A stretch of 5,945 nucleotides of DNA from Chitinophagales bacterium (GTDB lineage: Bacteria > Bacteroidota > Bacteroidia > Chitinophagales > JAHDHT01), in the NCBI GenBank assembly GCA_020631175.1, contig JAHDHT010000233.1, positions 1 through 5,945 of the forward strand, in the 5' to 3' direction. Both the position numbers and the translations under genes were made by a program. Below, one piece after another: positions 1 through 5,945 of this stretch (positions are counted from its first letter, which is position 1; each line of letters begins with the position of its first letter). The notes under the pieces are model-generated. The model searched no databases and was not told the DNA's origin. It saw only the letters and a program-made list of their open reading frames with translations.

Positions 1-3000
1 GCATCTGCCTGATCTGCTCCAATAAAATATGCTGTATTTATTATAATACCGCTTTGTTCTACTTCTGCATCAAAAGTTAATGTTGAGGATGAACCTGCAG
101 CAATATTTAAACCGGACCATACAATAGTATTAGCATTTAATATTCCAGAAGATGAAATATTAGAAATGTTTGTTAATCCTGCCGGAATTGTATCTGAAAT
201 AGAGACTCCACTCGCATCATCGGGACCGAGATTACTTACGGTAATGGTATAGCTTATGGTTTCTCCTACTAATGGATCGGAGTTACTAACTGATTTCTCA
301 ACAGCTATATCAATTAAAGTTGCTAAAATTTCATCATTTGCTTCGTCGTTATTTGGATTGGTATCTGTTTGATCTACAGATGTAATTGTTGCCGTGTTTA
401 TTATAGTACCGGATGCAATTACTTCTGCAGTAACTTCAAGCATCTCACCGTCACCGTTTGCAAGGTTGCTAATTGTCCAGCTTCCATTAGGCTGATCGAA
501 AGCACCTGCTGTTGGAGTAGCAGAGATAAAATTTAATTCGGATGGAAGAAAATCAGATACAATAATATTTGTTGCATCTGAAGGACCGTTGTTTACGATA
601 CTTATTGTATAAACCACCTGATCCCCAACATCAACTAAACCGGCTGATAATAAATTGGCATCACTAATTTTACTAATTAATAAATCAACCGCTAAAACTT
701 CAACAGGAATTTCTGATTCATCATCTTCTGTTCCAGTAGAATTACCCGGAGTTGAATCCGGATCGCTTTGATCCGAACTTATTACCTCAGCTGCATTCAA
801 AATTACACCCGGATTATCTGCCGATGCAGTAATCATTAAATTAAAAGAAGAGCCGGCAGGAACTGCACCAACGGTCCATATACCGGTTGCGTCATCGTAG
901 TTCCCTGTAACTGCATTAGCGCTCACAAAAGAAATGCCTGCAGGTAAGACATCACTAACATTCACTCCTGTTGCATCAGAAGGCCCGGCATTAGAAAGCG
1001 TTATTGTATAAACGATTTGATCTCCTAAATTAACTGTCGGACTTAATGCCGACTTTACTAAACTAAGATCCGCTTCTAAAGCTAATAATGAAACTTCATC
1101 TACATTATTATCAGGATTAATATCTGTTTGGCTTGCGCCGATAATCGTTACTGTATTTGTTATGCTTTGTTCTGCAAGCGTAACTATTGCTTCTATTTCC
1201 AAGCTAGCATCAGCTCCGTTTGCTAAAGAAGAAACATTCCATACAAAGTCTCCTGTTGCCGGGTCGTATGAAGCATCACTACTGCTTACAAAAGTTAATC
1301 CGGCTGGAAGTATATCTTCCACTTCAATATTAGTGGCCATAACCGGACCGTTGTTTGTTAACGTAATTGTATATGTAATTACTTCGCCTGTATTTGGTAA
1401 TGATTCATCTACCGATTTTAATATTGCAAGGTCAACAGCAATCGCACTGATTTCATCCGTATCTGTATTGTTGTTTGCATTGGTTTCATTTTCATTAACT
1501 GCAGTAATAGAGGCTGTATTTAATATATTGCCTTGCTGAACAGTTAATGCTGTAATATTTAACACCACATTTGTGTTTGGAGGGATAGTTCCAATTATCC
1601 AGTCACCGGTTTGATCATCATAAGTTCCATTTCCGAAAGTATCAGAAAACTGGAAAGATAAACTTGCCGGAAGCAAATCGTTAACGACAACCCCTGTTGC
1701 CGGTAAAGGACTATTGTTTGAAACAGTAATTGAATAAACTACTTCATCACCTAAATTTAATGTGCCACCTGAAAAACCAATATCACTTGTTTTGGTTAAT
1801 TCAAGATCTAATTCCACTACTTCAATTAAATCATCGTCGCTATTGTTAGAAGGGTTCGTATCGGTTTCATTTAAATTAGTTATAGAAGCCGAGTTTATAA
1901 TTTGACCTATAGAAGTTGTGGTCGCATTTATCGTTAAACTTGCTGAAGCATTTGCCGCAAGAGCGCCAAGTGTCCAAAGACCTGATACGTCATCGTATGA
2001 GCCGGCTGTAGCATTGGCGCTATCAAAACTTAAACCGGCAGGAAGTACATCTGTTATTTCAACACCTGAAGCTGCGTCTGCAGATAAATTCTGCACTGTT
2101 ATAGTATAGCTTACAGCCCCACCGTTAATTAGTAATCCTCCGGTAGTACTTACATCACTTGATTTTGTAATCGCTAAATCAAGTCCGACTACTTGAATAA
2201 CATCATCATCAGAATCGTTAGCAGGATTGGTATCCGGTTCATCAACATTTGTAATAGTTGCTGTATTTGTTACAGTGCCAACACTTGTGGTAGCTGCTGT
2301 AATTTCCAGTGTTGCTGTTCCATTGCCTGCGATTGTTCCGATATTCCACAAGCCGGTCGCATCATCATATGTTCCTGTTGAAGGATTTGAATTTAAATAA
2401 TTTAATTGTGCAGGAAGCAAATCGTTTACCTGAACATTATTTGCCGGATCGGCAGAAATATTTGTAACGGTAATCGTATAGGTTACTGAGCCTCCTGTAA
2501 TAACAGTTCCACCTGAAGTGCTGATATCTGAGCTTTTTGAAATCGCTAAATCAAGTCCGACCACTTGTATAACATCATCATCAGAATCGTTTAATGAATT
2601 TGTATCTGTTTGATCTAATGACATTAATGAAGCAGTATTTGTTACTGTGCCTAAAGTATTAGCTGTCGCATTTATTATTAACACCACAGAAGTATTCGCA
2701 GGTATAATGCCAACGGTCCACATACCGCTCACATCGTTGTATGTGCCATTTCCATTTGTAGAAGCAGATATAAAACCTAAAGAAGCAGGTAAGACATCTG
2801 AAATAATTACATTTTCAGCATCGTTTGAACTCAGGTTGTTAACGGTAATCGTATAGGTTACTGAGCCGCCAATTATGACTGAGCCCGTTGAAGAAGATAT
2901 ATCACTTACTTTAACAATCTCTAAATCAACTTCAGTATCATCACAGAAATCGGGAATTCCGTTGCCATTACTATCCATTCCATCATCACCACCCGGGCAT

Positions 3001-4448
3001 ATATCACATGGGTCTGCAACACCATCATTATCAGCATCATTATTTCCTGTAAGACAACATTCATCTACAATAACCTGCGTTGAAAGTGTTTCGGTACAAT
3101 TTGCCGTATTGATTTCAACGGTATAGGTAGTGGTTGCTGTAGGACTTACCATTGGGTTTCCTATTGCAGGTAAACCTGTTGGGCTAGTCCAGTTATAATC
3201 CAAACCACCTGTTGCATTTAACTGAACAGTTTCTCCCGGGCAGGCAGTTATCGGATCATTTATTGAAAATATTGGTGCATCCTGAATGTAAAGAACAGCC
3301 GTATCATAAACAGTAATATTACAATCCATTGATTCAAGAATGATTACCAACGAATCCATTGGATCAGGACCTGCATCATTTAGAATTTCAATAGGTATAG
3401 TAACAGATGGTTGACCAGCCGGAATAACTGCTGAAGTGTTAAATGGAGTAAAATCTGTTCCTGCGACTGCCGATCCTTCCAAAATCAATGTAAAGTTCTG
3501 ATCAAAATTTTCAACAGCACCGGTTTGGATGGTTACTTCAGCATCTAAACATCCTTCCACAGCATCAGGAATTTCCTGGATGTTTAAGGAAGGATTAACT
3601 TCAATATTTACCACATTCGTACTAAAACTTGCAGCTTCAATAAAAATACCTGAATCATAAACAGAATCACCTGCATCACCAATTGCTAATTTAATATGGT
3701 AGGTTTCACAAGGGATTACATTTAAAGATGAAACCAGGGCGGTCGTAAGTCCATCGTATTGAATGAAGTTCGGATCTGTACATTCCGGAATTGGATTACC
3801 GGCACAGTTTCCATCGCCGTTATAAATGAAATATTGACAATTGGTACACGGACCTGAAGGAGCTCCATTGTTCATTGGGCCGTTATTGACATTATCAATA
3901 GCCACCGGATCATTAGTACCAGGTATTAGAGCGATATTTTCTGCACCTAAAGAATAAGGACCCGCAATGCCCGGACCGGATACGAAGAAGCCGAATACAT
4001 CATTAAAGTTTGAGTTAACATATTCTGAGTATTCTTCAGACCCGAAAACATAGGTGAAAGAAAGTGAATCTCCGAGTGGTACGAAATCAAACTCGATGAT
4101 ACAAGCATCATTGATTGTAAATCCAGGAATCAGATCTTCAAGATCGGGATCGCCGGTTTGTCCGCCATTATTACTACTGGCTGAATCATCATCATTGGGT
4201 CCTTCGGCTAAAGTAGCGTCTCCGGTAGTAAGTATTATTCCATCCGGAACACCTACGTTTGCTCCATTTGAGGTAAATGTACCAAAAGCAGCATCATCAC
4301 AGTTTACTACAATATTTGATATCTGAACACCTTGACCAATAAGTGTTTGAATTACGCTATTGGCATTCTGGGTATTATCGACGGTGAGTTGAGCAAATAT
4401 AACTTGCGTAATTATTAAGCTCACGGCCAACAAGCTTAAGTTTTTCAT
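1..4448 (-). CDS. Giant secreted modular surface protein: choice-of-anchor L head plus tandem DUF11 repeats (C-terminus beyond window)
   Basis: The frame stays open from ATG at 4448 to the left edge (1482 full codons, no stop). The start is secure: an in-frame TAA lies at 4460-4458, just upstream, and the ATG opens a signal peptide. No Shine-Dalgarno sequence is visible, as is usual in Bacteroidota. Domains by residue: signal peptide 1-19; choice-of-anchor L about 30-280; Calx-beta-like 283-390; PKD/Ig-like 391-463; Asp-rich TSP3-like segment 471-504; DUF11 repeats from 506 to the edge. From family knowledge, such proteins are exported and displayed on or released from the outer surface, often by type IX secretion, with the DUF11 array as an extended stalk. 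An adhesin or surface-structural role is inferred. No enzymatic motif is visible. The gene is divergent from the GH73-LysM gene. The missing C-terminus should carry the sorting or anchoring domain, so the anchoring mode is unknown. Confidence 0.93.
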   Translation of the reverse strand, partial: MKNLSLLAVSLIITQVIFAQLTVDNTQNANSVIQTLIGQGVQISNIVVNCDDAAFGTFTSNGANVGVPDGIILTTGDATLAEGPNDDDSASSNNGGQTGDPDLEDLIPGFTINDACIIEFDFVPLGDSLSFTYVFGSEEYSEYVNSNFNDVFGFFVSGPGIAGPYSLGAENIALIPGTNDPVAIDNVNNGPMNNGAPSGPCTNCQYFIYNGDGNCAGNPIPECTDPNFIQYDGLTTALVSSLNVIPCETYHIKLAIGDAGDSVYDSGIFIEAASFSTNVVNIEVNPSLNIQEIPDAVEGCLDAEVTIQTGAVENFDQNFTLILEGSAVAGTDFTPFNTSAVIPAGQPSVTIPIEILNDAGPDPMDSLVIILESMDCNITVYDTAVLYIQDAPIFSINDPITACPGETVQLNATGGLDYNWTSPTGLPAIGNPMVSPTATTTYTVEINTANCTETLSTQVIVDECCLTGNNDADNDGVADPCDICPGGDDGMDSNGNGIPDFCDDTEVDLEIVKVSDISSSTGSVIIGGSVTYTITVNNLSSNDAENVIISDVLPASLGFISASTNGNGTYNDVSGMWTVGIIPANTSVVLIINATANTLGTVTNTASLMSLDQTDTNSLNDSDDDVIQVVGLDLAISKSSDISTSGGTVITGGSVTYTITVTNISADPANNVQVNDLLPAQLNYLNSNPSTGTYDDATGLWNIGTIAGNGTATLEITAATTSVGTVTNTATITNVDEPDTNPANDSDDDVIQVVGLDLAITKSSDVSTTGGLLINGGAVSYTITVQNLSADAASGVEITDVLPAGLSFDSANATAGSYDDVSGLWTLGALAANASASLTINATTTSIGQIINSASITNLNETDTNPSNNSDDDLIEVVELDLELTKTSDIGFSGGTLNLGDEVVYSITVSNNSPLPATGVVVNDLLPASLSFQFSDTFGNGTYDDQTGDWIIGTIPPNTNVVLNITALTVQQGNILNTASITAVNENETNANNNTDTDEISAIAVDLAILKSVDESLPNTGEVITYTITLTNNGPVMATNIEVEDILPAGLTFVSSSDASYDPATGDFVWNVSSLANGADASLEIEAIVTLAEQSITNTVTIIGASQTDINPDNNVDEVSLLALEADLSLVKSALSPTVNLGDQIVYTITLSNAGPSDATGVNVSDVLPAGISFVSANAVTGNYDDATGIWTVGAVPAGSSFNLMITASADNPGVILNAAEVISSDQSDPDSTPGNSTGTEDDESEIPVEVLAVDLLISKISDANLLSAGLVDVGDQVVYTISIVNNGPSDATNIIVSDFLPSELNFISATPTAGAFDQPNGSWTISNLANGDGEMLEVTAEVIASGTIINTATITSVDQTDTNPNNDEANDEILATLIDIAVEKSVSNSDPLVGETISYTITVSNLGPDDASGVSISDTIPAGLTNISNISSSGILNANTIVWSGLNIAAGSSSTLTFDAEVEQSGIIINTAYFIGADQAD
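2169..2592. repeat. Near-identical DNA at the R1/R2 and R2/R3 repeat junctions
   Basis: The 52 bases at 2169-2220 and 2541-2592 match at 49 positions and are offset by 372 bp, exactly one R2 unit (124 codons). They encode the acidic tail and the following GLDLAI start; NDSDDDVIQVVGLDLAI is shared by both junctions. Identity at synonymous third positions shows recent copying at DNA level rather than only protein-level selection. Confidence 0.85.
2465..2867. repeat. 28-bp exact direct repeat within DUF11 units R1 and R2
   Basis: The 28 bases at 2465-2492 and 2840-2867 are identical and offset by 375 bp, one R1 unit. They encode the GSVTYTITV strand in both units. Together with the junction identity, they mark R1 and R2 as recently duplicated or gene-converted. 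Confidence 0.85.
2937..3038 (-). other. Thrombospondin type 3-like Asp-rich calcium-binding segment (residues 471-504)
   Basis: The segment reads DADNDGVADPCDICPGGDDG and then MDSNGNGIPDFCDD. The D-x-D-x-D-G and D-x-N-x-N-G loops, each followed by a hydrophobic residue, P/A-D and Cys, match thrombospondin type 3 calcium-binding repeats. Cys481, Cys484 and Cys502 lie within it, and a CC pair at 464-465 lies just before it. Metal-stabilised folding is inferred from the family. The segment sits exactly at the junction of the globular head domains and the DUF11 stalk, so it may be a calcium-dependent hinge. Confidence 0.72.
3060..3278 (-). other. PKD/Ig-like domain (residues 391-463)
   Basis: The segment runs from ACPGETVQLNATGG through YNW, GLPAIGNP and TTTYTVEI to NCTE. 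This is the CPG-x-x-V-x-L-x-A-x-GG...Y-x-W...TTTYTV...C pattern common in Bacteroidota surface proteins. Cys403 and Cys451 could form the usual intradomain disulfide. It probably acts as a rigid spacer between the head and the stalk. PKD and bacterial Ig-like assignments are not separable by eye. Confidence 0.65.
3279..3602 (-). other. Calx-beta-like domain (residues 283-390)
   Basis: The segment contains GSAVAGTDFTPF, then IPAGQPSVTIPIEILNDAGP and a DSLVIILE strand. This matches the Calx-beta pattern of G-x-A-x-x-G-x-D-[FY], a V-x-[IF]-x-x-G strand, an I-x-I-x-[ND]-D turn and an acidic 'E/DSF' strand. Calx-beta modules are calcium-binding beta sandwiches found in extracellular adhesins. This one directly follows the choice-of-anchor L domain, a frequent pairing. 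Calcium binding here is an inference from the family, since the exact ligands cannot be assigned by eye. Confidence 0.65.
3609..4361 (-). other. Choice-of-anchor L domain (N-terminal head, about residues 30-280)
   Basis: The hallmarks are FGSEEYSEYV at residues 135-144, followed by an FNDVFGFFVSGPG stretch, then a Cys-containing segment, a QYDGLTT motif and finally CETYHIKLAIGDAGDSVYDS near the end. These are the recognisable conserved blocks of the choice-of-anchor L family, found at the N-terminus of large secreted proteins whose C-terminal anchors vary (type IX sorting domains, gliding-associated C-terminal domains and others). Its molecular function is not established. It resembles a beta-rich, lectin-like head by inference only. 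The domain appears intact, with no frameshift. Confidence 0.85.
4392..4448 (-). other. Signal peptide of the giant surface protein
   Basis: The first 19 residues, MKNLSLLAVSLIITQVIFA, have a short Lys-containing n-region, a hydrophobic core and a small residue at -1, followed by Gln20. This fits a Sec signal peptidase I site (FA|Q), with Gln at +1 as is common in Bacteroidota. There is no lipobox Cys, so it is not a lipoprotein. Export across the inner membrane is well supported. The later outer-membrane step cannot be read here. Confidence 0.88.
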
Positions 4449-4466
4449 TTGTACTAATTAATTATG

Positions 4467-4511
4467 GTTGCATATATTTTGATTCATTTATATGCATTTT
4501 CGTTGCATATA
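4467..4511. repeat. Direct repeat GTTGCATATA in the intergenic region
   Basis: GTTGCATATA occurs at 4467-4476 and again at 4502-4511, 35 bp apart. The inverted core TATATGCA lies between them at 4489-4496. The TGCATATA core is therefore present three times in 45 bp, in alternating orientation. The first copy can also pair with the middle one (8-bp arms, 12-base loop), giving an alternative hairpin in the predicted leader of the giant gene. Confidence 0.6.
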
Positions 4512-4513
4512 AA
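4487..4513. promoter_or_regulatory. Perfect 10-bp inverted repeat overlapping the minus-strand promoter
   Basis: The left arm TTTATATGCA (4487-4496) and right arm TGCATATAAA (4504-4513) are exact reverse complements around a 7-base centre. The right arm overlaps the candidate -7 box at 4510-4517, and the predicted start point falls in the centre. This could be a binding site for a dimeric regulator, or AT-rich symmetry by chance. It is too AT-rich to be a strong terminator and has no flanking gene end to serve. Confidence 0.5.
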
Positions 4514-4539
4514 GGTAAGATTATCAAATTGAATGCAAA
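4510..4539 (-). promoter_or_regulatory. Candidate Bacteroidota-type promoter for the giant surface protein gene
   Basis: On the minus strand, TTTG (4539-4536) is followed by 18 bases and then TACCTTTA (4517-4510). This matches the Bacteroidota housekeeping consensus TTTG-N17-23-TAnnTTTG at every specified position except the last base. Transcription would start near 4503, giving a 5' leader of about 55 nt before the ATG at 4448. The -7 box overlaps the right arm of an inverted repeat. This is a prediction from consensus only. Confidence 0.5.
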
Positions 4540-4608
4540 GAAAAATAGACAGTTTAGAATTCCGGGTGTACATCTCAATTTTTGCTGTGTAGCCTACGTT
4601 CTATTTTT

Positions 4609-4671
4609 ATGTTGATGAAGTTTGTAGCAAGTATATTCAGCATATTGCTGATTTTCAATAGTGTTCAGGCA
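4609..4671 (+). other. Signal peptide of the GH73-LysM protein
   Basis: Residues 1-21 contain one Lys at position 4, then a hydrophobic core (FVASIFSILLIF), and end in SVQA before Gln22. This fits a Sec/signal peptidase I site with Gln at +1. It places the glucosaminidase domain outside the cytoplasm. If translation starts at 4615 the peptide is two residues shorter and still complete. Confidence 0.85.
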
Positions 4672-5945
4672 CAAAATGACGAAAATATTCATCGCTATAT
4701 TGAGCAATTCAGAGACATTGCCATAAGCGAAATGCATCGTACCGGTATACCGGCAAGTATAACGCTTGCACAGGGAATTATCGAGTCGAATTCAGGACGT
4801 AGTCGCCTGGCTACCAAGGGAAACAACCATTTTGGCATTAAGTGCCATAAAGGATGGACAGGTGGAGTTATGTATCATGATGATGATGCAAAAGGCGAAT
4901 GTTTTCGCACTTATTCATCTGCTCATGAGTCGTATATTGATCATAGCGAATTTTTAACGGGCAGATCCAGATATAATGACTTGTTCAGTCTGAATCGTGA
5001 TGATTTTGAAGGATGGGCGCATGGATTGAAGAAAGCGGGTTATGCTACGAATCCACAATATGCCTTCATTTTGATCAAAAAAGTGAAAGAATATTACTTG
5101 TACATCTATGATAAGCCTAACTGGCAGGAGAAACTGGAGATTGTTGCTTTGAATCGTCAATTGTCTCAGGGTGATTATAGTAATGTTCCTGTGGCCAGTT
5201 CTATGAGCCCTGTTTCTTCGGGTGGATATTCGACCTTAAATGATGGTGAAGTAGTAGTTCGGACTTATGTACCCGGGGCACAAAATCAGAATGTGGTTGA
5301 ACAGCATAATTCTAATGATGCGATTCGAAGTCCTGAAGTTGTTCGTGAAGAAAATTATACGATGGTTCAACCGCCTGTTGTAGTAGAAGACAAGGTTGGC
5401 GATTCGTATTACGGTTCATCGTATGTGGAAATTCCAAAAGAAGAACCGGCAGTCGTCTATGAAGCTCCATCAAATCCTCCTGCAACTACGTATTCTACTC
5501 CTTCTATTGCTGAAGCGGAAACTAAGCCGGAGCCTCCTATTGCTGAAAGTAAAACACAAATATCTAAGCCGGACCGTTTACCAATAAAGCCTGCTTCATA
5601 TTTAACTTATTATAATCGCAGGAAAGTGATTATTTATAATTACGGTGTAACGGTGAGCGAAATTGCCAATGAATATAATGTGGCTCCAAAAAGGATTGTT
5701 CGTTACAATGAAATAGAATATGATGAATACATTCCTGCGAATACAAAAATTTTCCTTCAGCCAAAAAGAAGTAAAGCACCATTTGGCACCAAGTATCATA
5801 AAGTGAGTGACGGTGAGGATATGGCAAGTATTGCTCAACTATATGGAATAAAGCAAAAAAAGTTATATCGTAAAAACAGAATGTATAATAATCAGCAGGC
5901 GTCTGTTGGCGAGATTTTACATTTAAGAAAGAAGCGTAAAAGTCC
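4609..5945 (+). CDS. Secreted glucosaminidase (GH73/FlgJ-like) with LysM modules, cell-wall hydrolase (C-terminus beyond window)
   Basis: The frame is open from ATG at 4609 to the right edge (445 full codons). A second in-frame ATG at 4615 gives an equally good, perhaps better, signal peptide beginning MKFVAS; an in-frame TAG at 4555 excludes a much longer start. Domains by residue: signal peptide 1-21 (VQA|Q); GH73 about 30-170; Pro/Glu/Val/Ser-rich linker about 175-335; LysM 341-387 and 396-440. The family cleaves the N-acetylglucosaminyl-beta-1,4-N-acetylmuramyl bond of peptidoglycan, and LysM binds the glycan chain. The mature protein should act in the periplasm or at the envelope, in wall turnover or daughter-cell separation. 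No lipobox or transmembrane segment follows the signal. No Shine-Dalgarno sequence is seen. The gene is divergent from the surface-protein gene, so it need not share its function. Confidence 0.92.
   Translation, partial: MLMKFVASIFSILLIFNSVQAQNDENIHRYIEQFRDIAISEMHRTGIPASITLAQGIIESNSGRSRLATKGNNHFGIKCHKGWTGGVMYHDDDAKGECFRTYSSAHESYIDHSEFLTGRSRYNDLFSLNRDDFEGWAHGLKKAGYATNPQYAFILIKKVKEYYLYIYDKPNWQEKLEIVALNRQLSQGDYSNVPVASSMSPVSSGGYSTLNDGEVVVRTYVPGAQNQNVVEQHNSNDAIRSPEVVREENYTMVQPPVVVEDKVGDSYYGSSYVEIPKEEPAVVYEAPSNPPATTYSTPSIAEAETKPEPPIAESKTQISKPDRLPIKPASYLTYYNRRKVIIYNYGVTVSEIANEYNVAPKRIVRYNEIEYDEYIPANTKIFLQPKRSKAPFGTKYHKVSDGEDMASIAQLYGIKQKKLYRKNRMYNNQQASVGEILHLRKKRKS
4696..5118 (+). other. Glucosaminidase domain (GH73, about residues 30-170)
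   Basis: Visible blocks are GIPASITLAQGIIESNSGRS (residues 46-65), with the likely catalytic Glu59 in the AQ-x-x-x-ES motif, then LATKGNNHFGIKC (67-79) and later AGYATNPQYA, where Tyr145 matches the conserved aromatic of the GYAT-x-P-x-YA motif. These are the standard GH73/FlgJ-type landmarks. The domain is complete and has its key residues, so it is probably active. Activity itself is inferred. Confidence 0.92.
5131..5613 (+). other. Low-complexity Pro/Glu/Val/Ser-rich linker (about residues 175-335)
   Basis: About 160 residues are rich in P, E, V, S, T and N, for example QPPVVVEDKVG, IPKEEPAVVYEAPSNPP and TKPEPPIAESK. There is no globular pattern and no membrane segment. It is probably disordered and would let the LysM modules bind the wall at a distance from the catalytic domain. 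It is long for a GH73-LysM linker, and I recognise no domain in it. Confidence 0.7.
5629..5928 (+). other. Two LysM-type peptidoglycan-binding modules (residues 341-387 and 396-440)
   Basis: The first module has YNYGVTVSEIANEYNVAPKR, then a YNEI segment and IPANTKIFLQPK. The second has YHKVSDGEDMASIAQLYGIK, then LYRKNRM and VGEILHLRKK. Both follow the LysM order of an H/Y-x-V start, a [ST]-[LIVM]-x-x-IA-x-x-[YF] helix, an [RK]-x-N segment and a G-x-x-[LIF]-x-[LI] final strand. The first lacks the usual G-[DE]-T-L and is divergent. A further module past the edge is possible. Confidence 0.83.

Larger units (their letters stand above)
3..2933 (-). repeat. Tandem DUF11 repeat array: seven complete units and one cut by the window edge
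   Basis: Units, given by nucleotides and residue length: R1 2933-2559 (125), R2 2558-2187 (124), R3 2186-1815 (124), R4 1814-1440 (125), R5 1439-1077 (121), R6 1076-693 (128), R7 692-315 (126), R8 314 to the edge (at least 104). Each opens with [VL]DL-x-[IL]-x-K, has a YTIT[VL]-x-N strand, an A-x-x-[VI]-x-[VI]-x-D-x-LP-A-x-L block, usually YDD-x-[ST]G-x-W, then N-[TS]A-x-[IL] and an acidic NP-x-N-x-D tail. These are DUF11 (conserved repeat domain) features. The repeats are Ig-like beta sandwiches that build extended surface fibres. R6 has a longer acidic linker containing DPDSTPGN and TEDDESE. The array probably continues past the left edge. Confidence 0.92.
4449..4608. other. Divergent intergenic region between the surface protein and GH73-LysM genes
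   Basis: This 160-bp AT-rich spacer separates the two start codons. It holds the minus-strand promoter candidate and the TGCATATA repeats in its left half. In the right half (about 4540-4608) I see no good TTTG/TAnnTTTG match for the plus gene. The best partial candidate is TTG at 4529 with TAGAATTC at 4555, which is weak. An in-frame TAG at 4555-4557 limits upstream extension of the plus gene. Confidence 0.7.

Noticed and set aside
1162..1539. 125-codon plus-strand open frame opposite the giant gene
   Set aside because: It lies wholly antisense to the DUF11 units R4-R5, whose minus-strand frame has clear domain motifs. The plus translation has no recognisable domain and no start context. 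The same holds for the other plus-strand frames between 1918 and 4326.
2193..2381. Cys-rich 62-codon plus-strand frame that looks like a small metal-binding peptide
   Set aside because: The cysteines come from reading the antisense of Ala/Thr/Asn-rich DUF11 codons. The overlapping minus frame is a strong DUF11 unit, and no promoter or ribosome site is visible.
3..2933. The regular spacing of about 372-375 bp considered as a CRISPR or non-coding satellite array
   Set aside because: The spacing is a multiple of three, the frame is continuous and the units encode DUF11 domains. The conserved DNA is patchy, not a short repeat with unique spacers.
4487..4513. The palindrome as a transcription terminator
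   Set aside because: The two genes diverge from this region, so none ends here. The stem is almost all A/T and would be weak.
4954..5160. Minus-strand frame opposite the glucosaminidase domain
   Set aside because: It is antisense to conserved GH73 coding sequence and has no recognisable domain. The same applies to the minus-strand frames at 5602-5838 opposite the LysM region and the +2-frame ORFs at 4766 and 5396.
1..5945. Anti-phage, toxin-antitoxin, mobile element or biosynthetic cluster
   Set aside because: No transposase, integrase, nuclease, toxin or synthase motif appears in either long frame, and the two genes account for about 97 percent of the window.

Overview
The window looks like a low-GC Bacteroidota chromosome (Bacteroidetes, possibly the Saprospiria, Flavobacteriia or Cytophagia; I cannot place it further). 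Four signs support this: a choice-of-anchor L head joined to DUF11 repeats in a secreted giant protein, starts without a Shine-Dalgarno sequence, a TTTG/TAnnTTTG-type promoter, and a GH73-LysM protein of the kind common in that phylum.

Layout: two divergent genes share a 160-bp intergenic region, and both run off the window. The minus strand from 4448 to the left edge is one open reading frame of at least 1482 codons. In order, it encodes a signal peptide, a choice-of-anchor L domain, a Calx-beta-like domain, a PKD/Ig-like domain, a short Asp-rich thrombospondin type 3-like segment, and seven complete plus one edge-cut DUF11 repeats of 121-128 residues. Its C-terminus, where a type IX secretion sorting domain would be expected, is outside the window.

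The plus strand from 4609 to the right edge encodes a secreted glucosaminidase (GH73/FlgJ-like) domain, a long Pro/Glu/Val/Ser-rich linker and two LysM modules. This is a peptidoglycan hydrolase or cell-wall remodelling protein.

The intergenic region holds a plausible minus-strand promoter. It also holds a perfect 10-bp inverted repeat and a 10-bp direct repeat that share the core TTGCATATA, which may be an operator or a 5'-UTR hairpin. The two proteins have no proven functional link: one is probably a surface adhesin or stalk, the other acts on the wall. There is no RNA gene, CRISPR array, mobile element or defence system. The most notable features are internal: recent DNA-level duplication among the N-proximal DUF11 repeats and the symmetric elements between the divergent genes. 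I see no convincing previously undescribed system.
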